This document shows positions 10,142 through 23,000 of a DNA stretch of 64,000 bases, in pieces (the first letter of the stretch is position 1; each line of letters begins with the position of its first letter). A model generated the notes under the pieces. It searched no databases, was not told where the DNA came from, and worked only from the letters and a program-made list of their open reading frames with translations. A program made the translations under genes and the position numbers. Source of the stretch: Furcasterigmium furcatum (lineage: Eukaryota > Ascomycota > Sordariomycetes > Glomerellales > Plectosphaerellaceae); NCBI GenBank assembly GCA_001599815.1, contig BCIA01000005.1, positions 3,914,472-3,978,471 on the forward strand, read 5' to 3'.

Positions 10142-13100
10142 TCATCCCAAACCCACCGCCCACGCGGCATCTCCCAGCTGCTTCAACAAGCCGCACATGT
10201 TCTCGACAATAGGGGGCGGCGTCTCCTTTCTGCCCCTGAAGTTTGCCCGCAGGATCCTCTGCGCAACATCCATACACGCCTTGGTATCGTCCACCGATGC
10301 GTCCCTCGGCCCGGGCAGTCCCGGCAGATCCTGAATCATGGCCTGCCCCTGACCGTACCCGATGAAATGGTTCAACGCCCCTGAAACCGTCCCATCGAGG
10401 TACACCGTGTCCTGCCCCAGCATGTGGATCGGCGGCTTTCCCGCCGCCTTGGTAACCACCCCGTACGCCCAGATCGCCAGGGCTGCATGGTGGACCGCCA
10501 CGGCGTAAAAGTCCTTGAGGTGGCCCGGCGGGAACAGCTTCGCCTGCCGCAGCACCTGTCCCGCGTGCCAGAGCGCCTGGCGCCCGTCGCTGCTCTGCGC
10601 CCAGTCGCGCAGATTGCTGAACACTCGCCTGGCTTGGTCCTCGCCCTCTTTCCCGGAGAAGAGCTGCAAGTCATCCAGGGACAGATGCAGATTCATCAGG
10701 ATGAGATGGGTGACAAGGTGTTCCTTGCCCGACAGCAGATCCGGGCCCCAGTCCGAGACAAGTCTCTGGAAAGTATGCAGCTCGCTGCACAGCTCTGCGT
10801 GGCGGCTCCGCAAGAGCTGCTCCCCTGAGCTTCCTGACGGCGCCAGCCATGACCTGGAACGCAGCACCGAGCAGAGCTGGTGGTACTCTCGGATGAGAGA
10901 CCAGAAGCCATGAAGAAAGATCGAGATCGCAGACTGCACATCCAGCCGCGCCTGATTCGATGCGAGCATGTTGACATCCCTAAGGAGGTCGCCGAGCGAC
11001 GGTGGGCGTTTGCTCTGTACAGCAAGCTTCTCCAAGTAATGCTTCTTCCACTCCTCGGCCGTCTTGGCGAACCACAGCTCTCTAGACTCTGGTAGGGGTA
11101 GTGTCAGTTCCGAATAGGAGAAGGACGTTGGTATCAATGTTGCCATGGACGCTTGAGCGTCTCGGATCATGCAATGAAAGCTAAGCCTGTTTCTTGTCAG
11201 GACGGTGACATGTGGAAAGCCGGGGTCGCTTTACCTCTTCCACGATTCTCTCTCAGACCATGTCTTCCACTTCTTATCAAGGGCCGGCCCCTGATCGCTC
11301 GGGAACACATCGATCTGAGGATAAGCTGAGCGCTGGAACCTATTTCGATACCGCAGCATCTGACACATCATTAGATCAACCGAGAAACTCTTGTCAGATC
11401 TTTCACTCACAGTAAAAGGAATTCCGAGGTGGCTTTCTGCAATCTCCATTTTCCTCCGGGATCCGGACCACAGCGCCATGTCAAGCCAGAGAATAAGCGA
11501 CTGAACGAGTCCCATGTCCTGTATCGTCGCATTGCTCTTGTCGAATCTCGTGGGCAGGATGAGACGGACCGCCTCCTGGATGGCGAAACCCCACTTCCGC
11601 AGAGTCGGTACCGGCGTCAAGATAGCCCCTGAGGCAGCCGCGATAGCAATCCAGTCGGGCCACTGCGAGTTCATGTTGAACGTGGCCGGGTGTATGTACT
11701 GCGGCGTCTGGCAAAAGTGAGATGCCAGGAAGATGTGGATCAGGCTGTCCATCATCTCCACCGACGGAAAGGAGGCTGCCACGCGAGCCAGCATCTCCGG
11801 GGCGTCGCACGTTTTCAGCACGATGGCCATGGCCCCGTCACGCGATGCTGCTTCGAGTTTGTCGGGGACGGTCTTACCGAGCCGCTTCCTGCTTTCACGA
11901 AGTGCGCCTGTGTCCTCACGAGATTGCACCGGGAGATTCCGCATCTCAGTGTAGCTCCCGTCGCTGGTGGCTGGGTGCCAGCGCCACGGCGAATCTGTCC
12001 AGACCTTGACGAGGTTCTGCCGCATTTCCGTCAGGTCCACCGAGTCGTCTGTCTTAGGAGTGTACGTCTGCTGAAGGCTGTTATCGGCAGCTATATCCGT
12101 GTTCCAGTAACCGAGGAGATCAAAGTCGATGTCGTTCAAGTCAAGATTAGAATGTACACCGAGGTTGAGGACAGCAAGACCTTGGGCTTCGTCGGTGTTT
12201 GGAAGTTCCATGCCGGGCTGGTACATTATGTTCTGAAGGAAGCCAGAGAATGGGACCGAGGCCAGGTCTACAACATTTCCATCTGCTGGATATGTTTCCT
12301 GAGCAGGGAGTTCAGAACTGTCTAAAGAGCAGTGAGTTTCACGCGGTATTGGTGTCCTGTTAGATGAGTCTACTAACCTGGCAATACCCCAGTCCCGAAG
12401 CCCCGAAGAGCCTCTTCAGTTTTACTCGGCTGGGCCACATGTTGTGGTGCTTGCCCTGAATTACTCTGGACAGGTTGAGGTGATACCTGAGATGGTGAAT
12501 AAGAGGAAGCAACCGGCGCAGGGTCTGGCATCGGCGGAGTGGCGGGAGATGTTGATGAGGAATAGCCATCTCCCGATACGTGCAGAAGATGCATGGCAGC
12601 GGCAGAACCAGCCTCGGCCGCCGAATACTGGCAGGTCAACCCCCGGTTTTTGCACCGCGAGCACGGTTTGTCGTCTTCGCACTTGACCCGTGCAGCAGCG
12701 CAAGCCTTGCAGGCATGTGAGACCCTGGCGGAGCCTGGAGACGAGGTGATGCGCCTCCGCTTCTTGGAGGGGTCATTGTCGTTCTCGTGGTTTGCCGTAT
12801 GCCGCTTCAGCAGGTCCTGGCGCGCAAATGCCTTGCCGCATATCTGGCAGGCGAAACGTTTCCCGAGGGTATGAGTCTGGATGTGGCGAGCCAGGTGCTC
12901 GGGACGAGAGTACCGCTTCTGGCAGTGAGCGCATTGGTACAGGCCTGGGGTGCCAGCAGAATTCGCGGCAGCATTTGACGTCGCCGGTTGGGGGCCAGAA
13001 ACGGCATGTGTTGATGCCGTGCGGTTGCCGCCTGGAGACTGAGCCGACTTACCCGGACTTACTCGTGCCGTAGGCTCGGGTTCAGGGCCCGGCAGTGCAC

Positions 13101-13236
13101 CGGGGAAGACTGGGGCGGTCCCGGTGCCCGGGATCGGTTGGACTCCATGGTGGGCCGAAGAGGCACGGCGCTGAGGAGCTGCTGGCGGTTGATTGTGATG
13201 AAGCAGGTTGGATAGAGATGGAGGACCGCCCGCCAT
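10142..13236 (-). CDS. C2H2 + Zn2Cys6 fungal transcription factor
   Basis: Exons 13236-12378, 12321-11235 and 11180-10142 (introns of 56 and 54 bp) give 994 residues in frame. Two C2H2 fingers (residues 100-122 and 128-150) are followed by a Zn2Cys6 binuclear cluster at 176-202 with all six cysteines (CKACAAARVKC...C..C......C), and a basic KKRRR stretch between them. A Pro/Ser-rich linker precedes a long helical region resembling the fungal-specific transcription factor middle homology domain (about residues 400-900). It is inferred to bind DNA in the nucleus; the regulon is unknown. A 51-nt segment at 11360-11410 has perfect intron features but is a multiple of three, so a 977-residue form is likely or alternative. 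No adjacent metabolic cluster suggests its targets. Confidence 0.9.
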
Positions 13237-14295
13237 ACTTAGTCTCCTTGCTCACGCCACTCCAAGATAAGACAGAAAACAAGATCACATAGGCCCAGTG
13301 AAGACGAGGCCGCGCTCGGTGTCTCCTGGAGACCGGGGAGAGCCGAGTAAGATCTGCAAGGGGCTCCGCGATGGTTGGTTGCGCAGCACTGCCGGGTTTG
13401 TGGGAGGACGGTACGAGTATCGTCGGTGTGTCGACCTGCTTCCGATGTGGGAGAGGTTCCGAAGTCTTGGGTTCAGGTTGCAGGGGGGAGAAAGGGCTGA
13501 ACTTCAAGTTGAATGGGCGATGGGGGCACTAAAAGGACGGGAAGCAGTGACCTGAGCTGTCATGACGCACGGCGCTATTCCGGATGCGGCTCCCTGGCAC
13601 CAACCCCTTACCCCCGTAGCAGAACTAACTGTACTGAAACGCAATGCCACGCCAGTTCACACCTCATCAGACTACGCGTCAAGCTTCTCACACATACTTC
13701 ATCGTCTGGGTTGAGAGATATGCCCATCACGGCCATCTTGAACTCGGGAGCAGGTCGTCTCAAATCCTTGTTCAATCGGTCATCGAGACAACCTCAGCCA
13801 GCTCGTGCTTTTTCAGAGGAGGTCATCTCTCGATAACCTCTGGCAAACCTCGAACGCCGATGTTGCGACAGCGACTAACAATATACAACAACAGCACAAC
13901 TATATCTGCAACAAATCATTCACGTCAAGCAGTTGTGCATACTCTTGTCTGGTGGGCCTGGCGATCTGGTCAGGCTATCCTGTCAAGGGGGTCGCCGGAA
14001 CTCAGCGTTGTCTCGCCACGAATATGCGTCTCTCTTGGCCACGAGCTTCCCTCCGCTATGTAAAAAACGAGTATTCTGGGGCAGCCTTGATACCATTGCT
14101 CAGAGTTTCGTCATTTATCTATCATCGTGGACTGCATAATGGCTCGGCTTGAGATTGCATCAAGGTTTGAAGCTCAGGTCGATGGCGAGGGTGGAACCTT
14201 TCTCACTCATGGACTAAGAGACACTTTCTGGATATAGGTCCTAAGTGCTGATGCTGATGCTCCAGTACATGCCAGGCCCCGGCTAAGTTCATCCC
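13237..14295. other. intergenic, promoter of the transcription factor and 3' side of the SDR gene
   Basis: About 1.06 kb upstream of the transcription factor and downstream of the minus-strand dehydrogenase. Part (about 13860-13920) is CA/AT-rich. Open frames of 60-140 codons carry no recognisable domain. Confidence 0.55.
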
Positions 14296-15162
14296 CTAAA
14301 GAAACAATCCACCATCAACAATAGCTGCTGTGCCCGTGACACTCTTGCTCTCCGCGAAGCACAAGACCTGGAGAGCTACATCATCGACAGTCGGCAACCT
14401 CTTCAGGGGGGTCTGTTGGGTTGCCCTCTCAATATGCTCCTCCGAGAAGCGGTTGCCCCAGTCCTGACATCTCGTTAGACCAGGTTACCACAATTTCTCC
14501 TGCCAATTCTTTACTTACGGTCAGAAGAAGGCCCGGGCAGACAGTATTGACCCTGATTTTGGGGCCGGCGGACAGGGCAAGACCTTTGACGAGGTGAATC
14601 TGCGCGGCCTTGGTGACCGAGTACGCCTACAAGTGTCAGATTCTGAGGAATGTTCAGTCCAGAGCGGTCTTACGAGAGAGCTTCCCGAAGACTTGATGCC
14701 TGCCAAGGAGGCAGTGGTGATGAACGACCCCTCGGCTTCATCCAGGTACGGCCGCGCGGCATGCATGAGCCACAGATGACTCTTGACATTCATGTTAAAG
14801 CAGCGGTCCCAGTCGTCCTCGTTGACGTTGTCGTCTAGGTCGCGGATGTTGCGCAGCTGCGTCCATCCGCCGTTGGAGAAGACGACGTCGAGCGCAGAGC
14901 GACCGGTGGCAGCCACAGCGAAGTCTTTGGTCTCCTGGACGAGTCGAATTATGTCCTCTCTGGAGGCGAGGTCGGCTTTGATAGCTGTGAACTTTTGCCC
15001 AGCAGCGTCAGGGCTCGCCTCGGGTAGTTCGCGGAGGGTGGCATTGGCTCGCTCCGCGTTGGAGTTGTAGTTGATCACGACATGGTAGCCTTTGTTGGCG
15101 AAGAGGCGGGCGGCCGCGGCGCCGAGGCCGGCGCTGCCTGCTGTAATAAGTGCGATGGGCAT
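14296..15162 (-). CDS. short-chain dehydrogenase/reductase
   Basis: Three exons, 15162-14674, 14626-14519 and 14463-14296, with introns of 47 and 55 bp in phase 0, encode 254 residues, the usual length of a classical SDR. The Rossmann motif TAGSAGLG lies at residues 8-15 (the canonical TGxxxGxG with TA in place of TG). SNGG takes the place of NNAG, the catalytic Ser lies in TTASLAG, and Tyr and Lys lie in YSVTK at the start of exon 2. The C-terminus (TGTAAIVDGG) matches the SDR end consensus. It is an NAD(P)(H)-dependent oxidoreductase; the substrate is unknown. Splicing is essential: without the first intron the reading frame loses the YxxxK motif. Confidence 0.92.
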
Positions 15163-16170
15163 TGCAAATGAAGATGAAGCATGTGCAGGTGAGATGAAAT
15201 GACAGCTAACAGCGGAGCTATGCTGTGATCCTGAGTGAATGACGACTTATGATGGTGCAAGTGAGGAGGACGGTATGTAGAGATGCGGAGGCGGGGCCGC
15301 TGGCGCGGATCACCTCCGGCTCGGCTTCGTTACCGGCCGGTAGACTTCCGTCTGGGGTTGGACATGGTCTGTCATCACGGATAACCAATGCACAGACTCT
15401 CCCAAGAAGGCCGAAGGTCATAGGGAAGTTCCTTGCAAGATCTCTATCAATCAGACTTCTAAGTCACTCGGGAATTGGGACGACCTAATTTCCATTTTAG
15501 TGATCAGGATGAGTGCTTGTTGAACTTCTGACGGTCTCAATGAAGTTTTCGAACAGTCACTTCATGGCAAGACACGCAGATCTGCCATCCATTGATGTTC
15601 CCCTGGGAAGCATATAGAGGCATGTCGTGGTTCGACAGACATGTATGGATTCGACTAGTCCTTGACGGACGCGAGGGAGAATGCTGCTGGATTCCCGCCA
15701 ATGGATTATTTTTCAATAGCTCTCCACAGGTGTTTGCAAGTATGTGGGATCCACGAATTCAGCTAATTATGAGCCATACTACCCCCAGATTCATCCGACA
15801 AAATAGACAGAGACCCAGGATACAGAAAACTTTGAAAGTGAAGAAACGCCCTCGGCCCACTCAGGATTTACCCCTCGATGCGACAGCTCCATTCGTACCT
15901 TATATTTTACCCCTCCTCCAGCCTCGTCCCGAGCGACAGGGGTACTGATGGAGGTGTGGCGCCTCTAGCCATTCGGAGTCGCTGTCTCAGCCACAAATCC
16001 CGCGCATGAGATAGCCTCGCGCGGCCCCTCCAATAGCTCCTCAGAATTTACATTTTCCAAACGTCGAATCAGCCATCGAGCCTCCGGCCCCTTCTGTTGA
16101 GTCACCCTTGCCTGCCCGAACACCACCACTACCCCACTACTCTACCTGCATCTCGCACCAAAGCGGGTGG
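15163..16170. other. divergent promoter region between SDR and HisRS genes
   Basis: About 1 kb, with locally AT-richer sequence at 15480-15900. A 118-codon open frame at 15592-15948 (+) has no recognisable motif. The part just before HisRS is pyrimidine- and proline-codon-rich leader. Confidence 0.5.
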
Positions 16171-18389
16171 ATGAAGACCTCTCTTCATTTTTCCTCCTGG
16201 CCGATTGCCCAGCCGACCCTGCGATCATCCCACAGCCTCCCTAGACTGGCACGAGCTGCTGCAACCCGACCTGCCTCCTTAAGAACGCGCTACCGCTGTC
16301 CACGAGACGCTGCCCGCTCCCTTGACTCGACACAAACCCGACTCTTTCACGCACCCGCCCATCACAACGCCGCCGACATGGCGCCCAAGACGAAATTCGA
16401 CCTCAAGACCCCAAAGGGCACCAAGGACTGTACGCGCGAGACTTCGTTACAAGGCAATTGGCTCGGATACTAAGACTGGCAGGGTTCGGGAGTGACATGC
16501 TCATCCGTGAGCGCATCTTCACCCAGCTGCGCACCGTCTTCCAGAAGCACGGCGCCCTCGAGCTGGACACCCCGACGTTCGAGCTTACGGAGATCCTGAG
16601 CGGAAAGTATGGCGAGGACAGCAAGCTGTACGTGGCAGACCTCCCAGCACTCTGCAGGGATCAACACTGACGGGCTTCTTTAGCATCTACGAGCTGAAGG
16701 ACCAAGGCGGCGTATGTTCTCGATCCGGCCTCCTATCATGACATAACATCTCTGACCACGATTATACAGGAGCTCAGCTCACTCCGCTACGATCTGACCG
16801 TCCCCTTCGCCCGCTTCTGCGCCCAGAATGCCCTGCAGAACTGCAAGCGCTACCACATCGCTAAGGTGTTCAGGAGGTGGGTGCTCTGAACGAACAACAC
16901 ACAGAACGGCCAGATACTAAACGTCCCTCAGAGACCAGCCCGCCATGTCCAAGGGCCGCATGCGCGAGTTCTACCAGTGCGACATCGACATCGCCGGTGT
17001 CTACGACCCCATGATCCCCGACGCCGAAATCCTCTATATCCTGACTGAGGTCTTCGAGGGCCTCGGCTGGAAGGGCAACTACACCATCAAGCTCAACCAC
17101 CGCAAGATCCTCGACGGCCTCTTCCAGAGCTGCGGCGTCCCCGAGGAGAAGATCCGCCCCATCTCCTCCGCCGTCGACAAGCTCGACAAGTTGCCCTGGG
17201 CCGACGTCAAGAAGGAGATGACCCAGGAGAAGGGTCTGCCCGAGGACGTTGCCGACCGCATCGGCGAATGGGTCGTGCTTAAGGGCAAGCACGACCTGCT
17301 GGAGAAGCTGCGCGCCGATCCTGTCATCTTCGAGAACAAGCTCATCCAGGAAGGCCTGCAAGACCTTCAGCTGCTATTCGAGTACCTTGAGGCGTTTGGT
17401 GCGCTGGAGAGGGTCTCCTTTGACCTGTCCCTGGCACGAGGCCTGGATTACTACACGTACGTTTCTTCTCTGGAGCACTTAGATTCCCCATTATTGGGAG
17501 GTTCGGATGAGGCGTGAGCTAACCGACTCAGGGGTGTCATCTACGAAGTCGTCACGGAAGGCTCTGCCCCTGCTGCCGCGCCCTCGGCCAACGACGCGAC
17601 TGTCAAGCCTAAGAGGAGCAAGAGCAGCAAGGAGGACGACGACCGGTCAAACGACCCCAGCGTCGGCGTCGGCAGCGTAGCAGCGGGCGGCAGGTACGAC
17701 GGCCTCGTGGGCATGTTCTCCGGCAGGGCGCAGGTGCCGTGCGTGGGCGTGTCGTTCGGCGTCGAGCGCATCTTCAGCATCACAAAGGCGCGGATGGCGG
17801 CGGAGAACGCCGCCGCCCCGAGTACCGTGGACGTATACATTATGGCGCTGGGTTCCAAGTCCGGCCTCGTTAAGCAGCGTATGTCCGTTGCCGCCCGGCT
17901 CTGGGAGGCGGGGATCAAGGTATGTTGCGACGGACTCCCTCACTCATGGGTGGTTTTGCTAAAGCTCGCGCGCAGACGGAGTTCCTGTACAAGGCCAAGC
18001 CTAAGCTGCCCGCGCAGTTCAAGGCTGCCGAGTCGAACCAGACGCCGTTCGCCGTCATCCTCGGCGACGACGAGGTCGAGCAGGGCGTCATCAGGATCAA
18101 GGAGCTGGGCCTGCCGGATGGCCACCCGCAGAAGGACGGCGAGCTGGTGGAGATGGCCAGCCTGGTGGCGGAGGTGCAGAAGCGGCTGTCGCGGAAGCGC
18201 GAGCTGGACGACATCGCGCGACAGGCCGAGGGACTGAAGGTTGTCGGTGGCCTGCGCGGCGAGGAGGTCAAGCAGGAGGAGGCCAAGCAGGAGCCGGTCA
18301 ACGCTGCCACGGCCCCTGAGACAAAGGCTGAGGAAGTGAAGACTGAGGAGGCCAAGACCGAAGAGGTCAAGGTCGATGGAAGTGCGTAG
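16171..18389 (+). CDS. histidyl-tRNA synthetase, probable mitochondrial and cytosolic forms
   Basis: Exons are (16171 or 16378)-16429, 16483-16627, 16684-16711, 16770-16876, 16932-17456, 17532-17919 and 17976-18389; all six junctions restore conserved class II HisRS blocks. From the ATG at 16378 the protein is 552 residues; from the in-frame ATG at 16171 it is 621. Motifs seen: KTPKGTKDW, the motif 1 region RERIF, motif 2 LRYDLTVPFAR then VFRRDQP, the histidine-specific RGLDYYTG (split by an intron), and AAGGRYDGL with GVSFGVERI (motif 3). It charges tRNA-His with histidine. The 69-residue extension is rich in Arg, Ser and Ala with one acidic cluster only near its end, a likely mitochondrial presequence. 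A roughly 35-residue charged insert sits before VGVGSVAAGG. The C-terminus ends in imperfect KTEEAKTEEVK repeats. Confidence 0.95.
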
Positions 18390-20022
18390 GTGGCTGATAT
18401 GTCAGGGGGGGCAATATCGGCACATGGCGAAGCAAGAGAAGCATGGCAAAATAGAAGCATCGATACGAATCTTGGCCGCCACGGGTTGTCCGATGATTTG
18501 TGACATGGATCTGGCCCACGGGGCGTGATTCTACCGATGTGAATCAGTGTGGCTTGTTCCAGATGTCTTCTACTCAGGTCGTGGCACAAGCATTTCAGGC
18601 GGTGCTTGCTAGCTCTGCCACAGGTTGGAGTCCTCCGGTGGCCAAGCCAGAGCCAGTTCAAGGCTAGAACTAGGTAGGCGCTGTGGAATGGAAAATCGGA
18701 ATTCCATGTAAACATCACGGTGCTCGGCCTCGTCTCGGCAAGGGACCCTGAAAAGATCACGAACGAGTCCGCACGGCCTAGTGACGGGGCCGGGGCGAGC
18801 CCCCTGAACGCGCGAGGCGCCGAGATGGCGCACCTGTTCGGCACTTGATTCTAGTAATATTTTTAGGCGCTTCTCCTCCTGCTCTTGCCAGGAAGAAAGC
18901 CGACGAGGAGAGAATGGTGGATTGTTATTGCTCGTCCGCTTCGGTCCGCCGGCGGGTGGCCAAGAGGACGCGGGGGNTTGGGAGGAGAGGTCCGATCTCC
19001 CCGCGGACGGCGGCGGCGCTGATCGCCCGGAGGCGTCGGAGGCCTTTCTTAGCGGCGTTGCTCTGACGGGGGATTTCATCTGAGCATTTTTGTCTGAAGA
19101 CAGGATCAGCATGGAAAGGGAGATCCGATGCGAGGCTTTTTCGTCCGAAGGGGAGAGCAGCGAGCGAGTCTGCGACCAGGATGGTTTTGCTAGGCTCGTC
19201 GACGCCGCGTTTGCAGCGGCATCCGTCCTCTGGCAGGCTCGCATGTCCACTCGGATTGCGACGTGATTGCGCCGATGGCAGGACAGGTTGGCAGGTCAGG
19301 GTGGCATCGGCGAGGGCGAGATGCAAGAATGGCGCGGTGAGCGTGGGCTCGACCGAGGACACGGACGTGGAGGTGGTTTGAGCGTGCAGGGCTAAGATGT
19401 GACGCTTTTGCTGGGGCCGCATCCGTGCGCGACAGGGGTGGCATCCTCCAGAGTCTCGAGATGCCATGTGTGGTGTTTCGTTTCAGAGGGCTGGCCAGAG
19501 GTGAGATCGGCTGTAAGACCAGTGCCCATTTGGGGTCCCGCTGCTTTTAGGCCGAGTCCGCCTGTCGAGATGCGAGCTGTGGCTGGGGTGCACAAACCCG
19601 CCACACTGCACTGGGACTGACTGACTGGCAGCACAAATCCCACGGTGCAGGTGCCCACTCCTCTGTTGTCCCGTCGCCTGAGCCAATCTCTCACCTCTCA
19701 GTCAGCGACACTGAAACAACAAACAGCTTGATCGTCATGACGCCGAACAGCACCACTCGAGGCAGCCATGCTGACCTACCAAAGCCGTCTGATGGCCTCT
19801 AGACCCGAGTCCACAATCAACTGTATTTATTCTATTATCGCGCCCTCTAGTATAGGTTAGCGCAGTCGTCGTGGCTGTGACGGCCAGGCCTGCGCTCAGC
19901 CTCGCTGCGCTTGGTACAATACTCGTCGTGTTGCCAGGTCTCGATTCAGCGTAGACCTGCTTCTCAGTTCTTCCCGACTGGTTGCAAAACTTACGAGTCA
20001 GAGCATCGCACCTCGCCCAGCG
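18390..20022. other. long intergenic with one ambiguous base
   Basis: About 1.6 kb between HisRS and the HET gene. One undetermined base (n) sits at 18977 in a G run. Open frames up to 213 codons on the minus strand span the ambiguous base and show no motif or splice structure. I see no gene. Confidence 0.5.
18977..18977. other. ambiguous base n
   Basis: Single n after a run of five G. Probably an unresolved homopolymer or a merged allelic call. It lies outside any supported gene. Confidence 0.9.
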
Positions 20023-23000
20023 ATGTCCTGGTCCGTCCCGGTGGTGCTTGAGCGCGCCTCGGACCTTTCCGGCGACGCTTGCGCGATCATCCTCAGCTTG
20101 TCCTTTCTGGTTGCCCTCATCGTCGGGGTGCTCTCCTTTGTGCCTGTATATGGCACAGTCATACAGGAATATGGGTTTCCAATTGCGGGCATTTTGATGG
20201 CCTTGTGCCCGGCTCCTATCCTCCTCTACTACGTGGTCCTTATTGTCTACTATGTATGTCTCGCGGCCGACTGGGTGCGGTTCGAGTCATATCACCTTTC
20301 ACTGCGCATATACCACCGGGTATACATTGGCTATCTGAGATTTTCGACATCTTTCAGGGAAGCGAGGGATAGGCGTTTGGATTCCCTGACCCAGGCGGGT
20401 CACGGCTGGGTTGCCTCGCTCCTCAGTATTGCGCTGTTGTCGAGGTTCACTGGCCGGTACCTCATTCGACCTCGGCGTCGCCAGTGGCAGACCGCCCAAC
20501 TCCTGCCTGCAACGCAAGAGCAGCTGAAGCCTGATCCATCGGCCGAGGACATGCTGGATCACTGCATGCCTAGCAGGGTCTGTAAGAGCTGTGCTCGCGT
20601 TCTCGGACGGTCTCGGCTTCTCTTGGGGTCTCGCCTCCTCGTGGTCCGGCGAGATGAAAGACACGACCTCGAAATGACCCTGAGTGATCTCCAGGCGTCT
20701 TCAGAGCGGCAGTTCTGCCACTTATGTACGACTCTCTGGAACTCCATGTCTCTCGACGAACAAGAAGCGGCGAAAACCCTCGAGAAGCAACAAGTTGCTA
20801 GCAGGAGCACTGAAGATCTCGAGCAGCAGCCCCTCCTGAATCACACCGGGTCAACCCTCTATCTTATGATACAAGAGAAACCAGGGACACCAAGCGGGCT
20901 CTCGATGCAGTTGTCTTTGGAGGACGTTGCCATTGGGCCGCTGATACGGATCGAAGAATCCGGTAAGTCATAAGAATGCTCAACCCTTGGGCCTGAATGT
21001 CATTATGGCTTAAGCTCACCACATAGCAGACACGGGCCCTGTTGAAGTCCGACTTGGCCGTACCACCAAGTCGGCCCAGTGCGTCAGCCTGGCCAAGGAG
21101 TGGCTAAGCGGCTGCAAAGGCACTCACCAGCATTGCACTGACAGTGCCAATGCCGCATTTCTCCCATCTCGTTTGCTTTATGTTGAACCCTCGGGCCCTT
21201 CGGCGCCGCTCCGTGTACGTCTTGTCGAAACGGACGACCTGCCAGATACGCCGGCATATCTTGCTCTCAGCCACTGCTGGGGCTCCACGATGCAGCTCAC
21301 CCTCACATCTCACAATAAAGCCATGCTTCTCCAGAACATCAACCTCGAGGACCTCTCTCGCAATTTCCAGGACGCCGCCCAATTTTCCCGGATGATGGGA
21401 TACTCTTACATCTGGATCGATTCACTCTGTATCATCCAGCGATGTTTTCAACATGAGCTAGGCTCGCCATGTAATTCATTGAGTAAGGCCGACTGGGAAC
21501 ACGAGTCCAAGCAGATGGCCAACGTGTATGCCTCTGCGGAGTGTACCATTTCAGCCTGTGGGTCTGCCGATTCATCTGGAGGCTGCTTCCGCAGCCGCAA
21601 CCCCCTGGTCTATTTCCCGTGCCACATTCTCACCGAGAAGCAAGCCGGAGCAAAGGGTCAACGAGGTTTGGCGGTTCGGGCACGCAGGGACGAGTTTTGG
21701 GCCAACACTTTCCAGACTCAGGTCGACCAGTCCCCCCTCAGTGGCCGGGCATGGGCGTTCCAGGAACGGATGCTATCCCGACGCATGATTCACTTCGGCA
21801 CGTCGATGATCTTTTTTGAGTGCGCCACGCTCTTCGCGTCAGAGCAACAGCCCACAGGCATCTACGACGGGAAGGACATCCTGGCTGCCGATGGCAGTCG
21901 ACACAAGTACCCAGACCTCCGTCGCTGGAGCGACATGCTCACCCCCTTCCTGCCACCCCCTTTGCCGGAAGCACGACACGTACCCTGGGAACCGTTGCCA
22001 GAGTTGGTCCCCGACCCGCCGAAACCGCCGCCTGCCCCCAAAGCACGCGGCAATATCGTCGGAAAACACGAGAGACAGTCAAGGAACGCTCACCGGAGAA
22101 GGGTCCGTGAGCACGGCGACAGGATCGTCGCTCGGCTGGATGAGTACGATGCGGCGCTGAAGGCTCACATGACCAGACACGCGGTGAGAGAGGCAGCTGC
22201 GAAACAACTCCATGACATCGCCGTGGCAAAAGCAGCGGCAGCGCCCCCGGTGGCCAATCCGGCGTATGTGGCGCCCGATTTGATGGCCTCTCTCGCAGAC
22301 AACAGCGTCACGGGCTACCGGGGGGCGTTCGAGTTCCTGAGAGCAACGGCGGCAACCGCATCCCAATTACCCGCCACCGAGCTTCGGGACCAGCTGCGAC
22401 TACACCAGAGGTGGTTCGAGCTGGTCGCGAAATACACTCGCTGCGCGCTGACGGTCCTGGCTGACAGGCCGGCGGCTATAGCGGGCGTCGTGACGGCGAT
22501 CCAGGGAGGCGACGACGACAACGACGAGAGACTGGCGGCCAACGAGTATTTCGCCGGACTCTGGAGGAGACACTTCATCTTTGACCTGCTCTGGTCCGCC
22601 GAGCATGACGGGAAGCCCCGCACCCAGCGACCACAAGATTACAGGGCGCCGTCGTGGTCGTGGATGTCGATCGACAGGCCTGTCTCGCAGCAGCTGTTGC
22701 CGTTCACACTGGCCAACGAAGCGCGGGAATGCGATATCAACCTCCTCGCTGATGTCCGCGATATTTGTCTTCTCGATAAGGACCAGGACCAGGTAACGGA
22801 CTCGACGACGGCCATCTGCGATGGGTGGCTGGACATTTATTGCCCGATTTGCCCTGTCTTGGGCGCAGATGTAACCGGACCAGATGACTCGATATCATTG
22901 TCTTTTAGCACCACGGCTCGGGTGCGTTGCAACCCCGATCTCCCGCTTCAGGAGACAGACTTCAGTCTGGGGAAGGTCTTTTGTCTCCCTATCCTCACAA

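Noticed and set aside
15592..15948. 118-codon open frame upstream of HisRS
   Set aside because: No motif, no splice signals, and it sits in a divergent promoter region.
16108..16170. Still earlier HisRS start
   Set aside because: Only a TTG codon is available at 16108; the first usable upstream in-frame ATG is 16171.
18609..19467. Minus-strand frames of 180-213 codons between HisRS and HET genes
   Set aside because: They span an ambiguous base, are Ser/Pro/Arg low-complexity and match no family.
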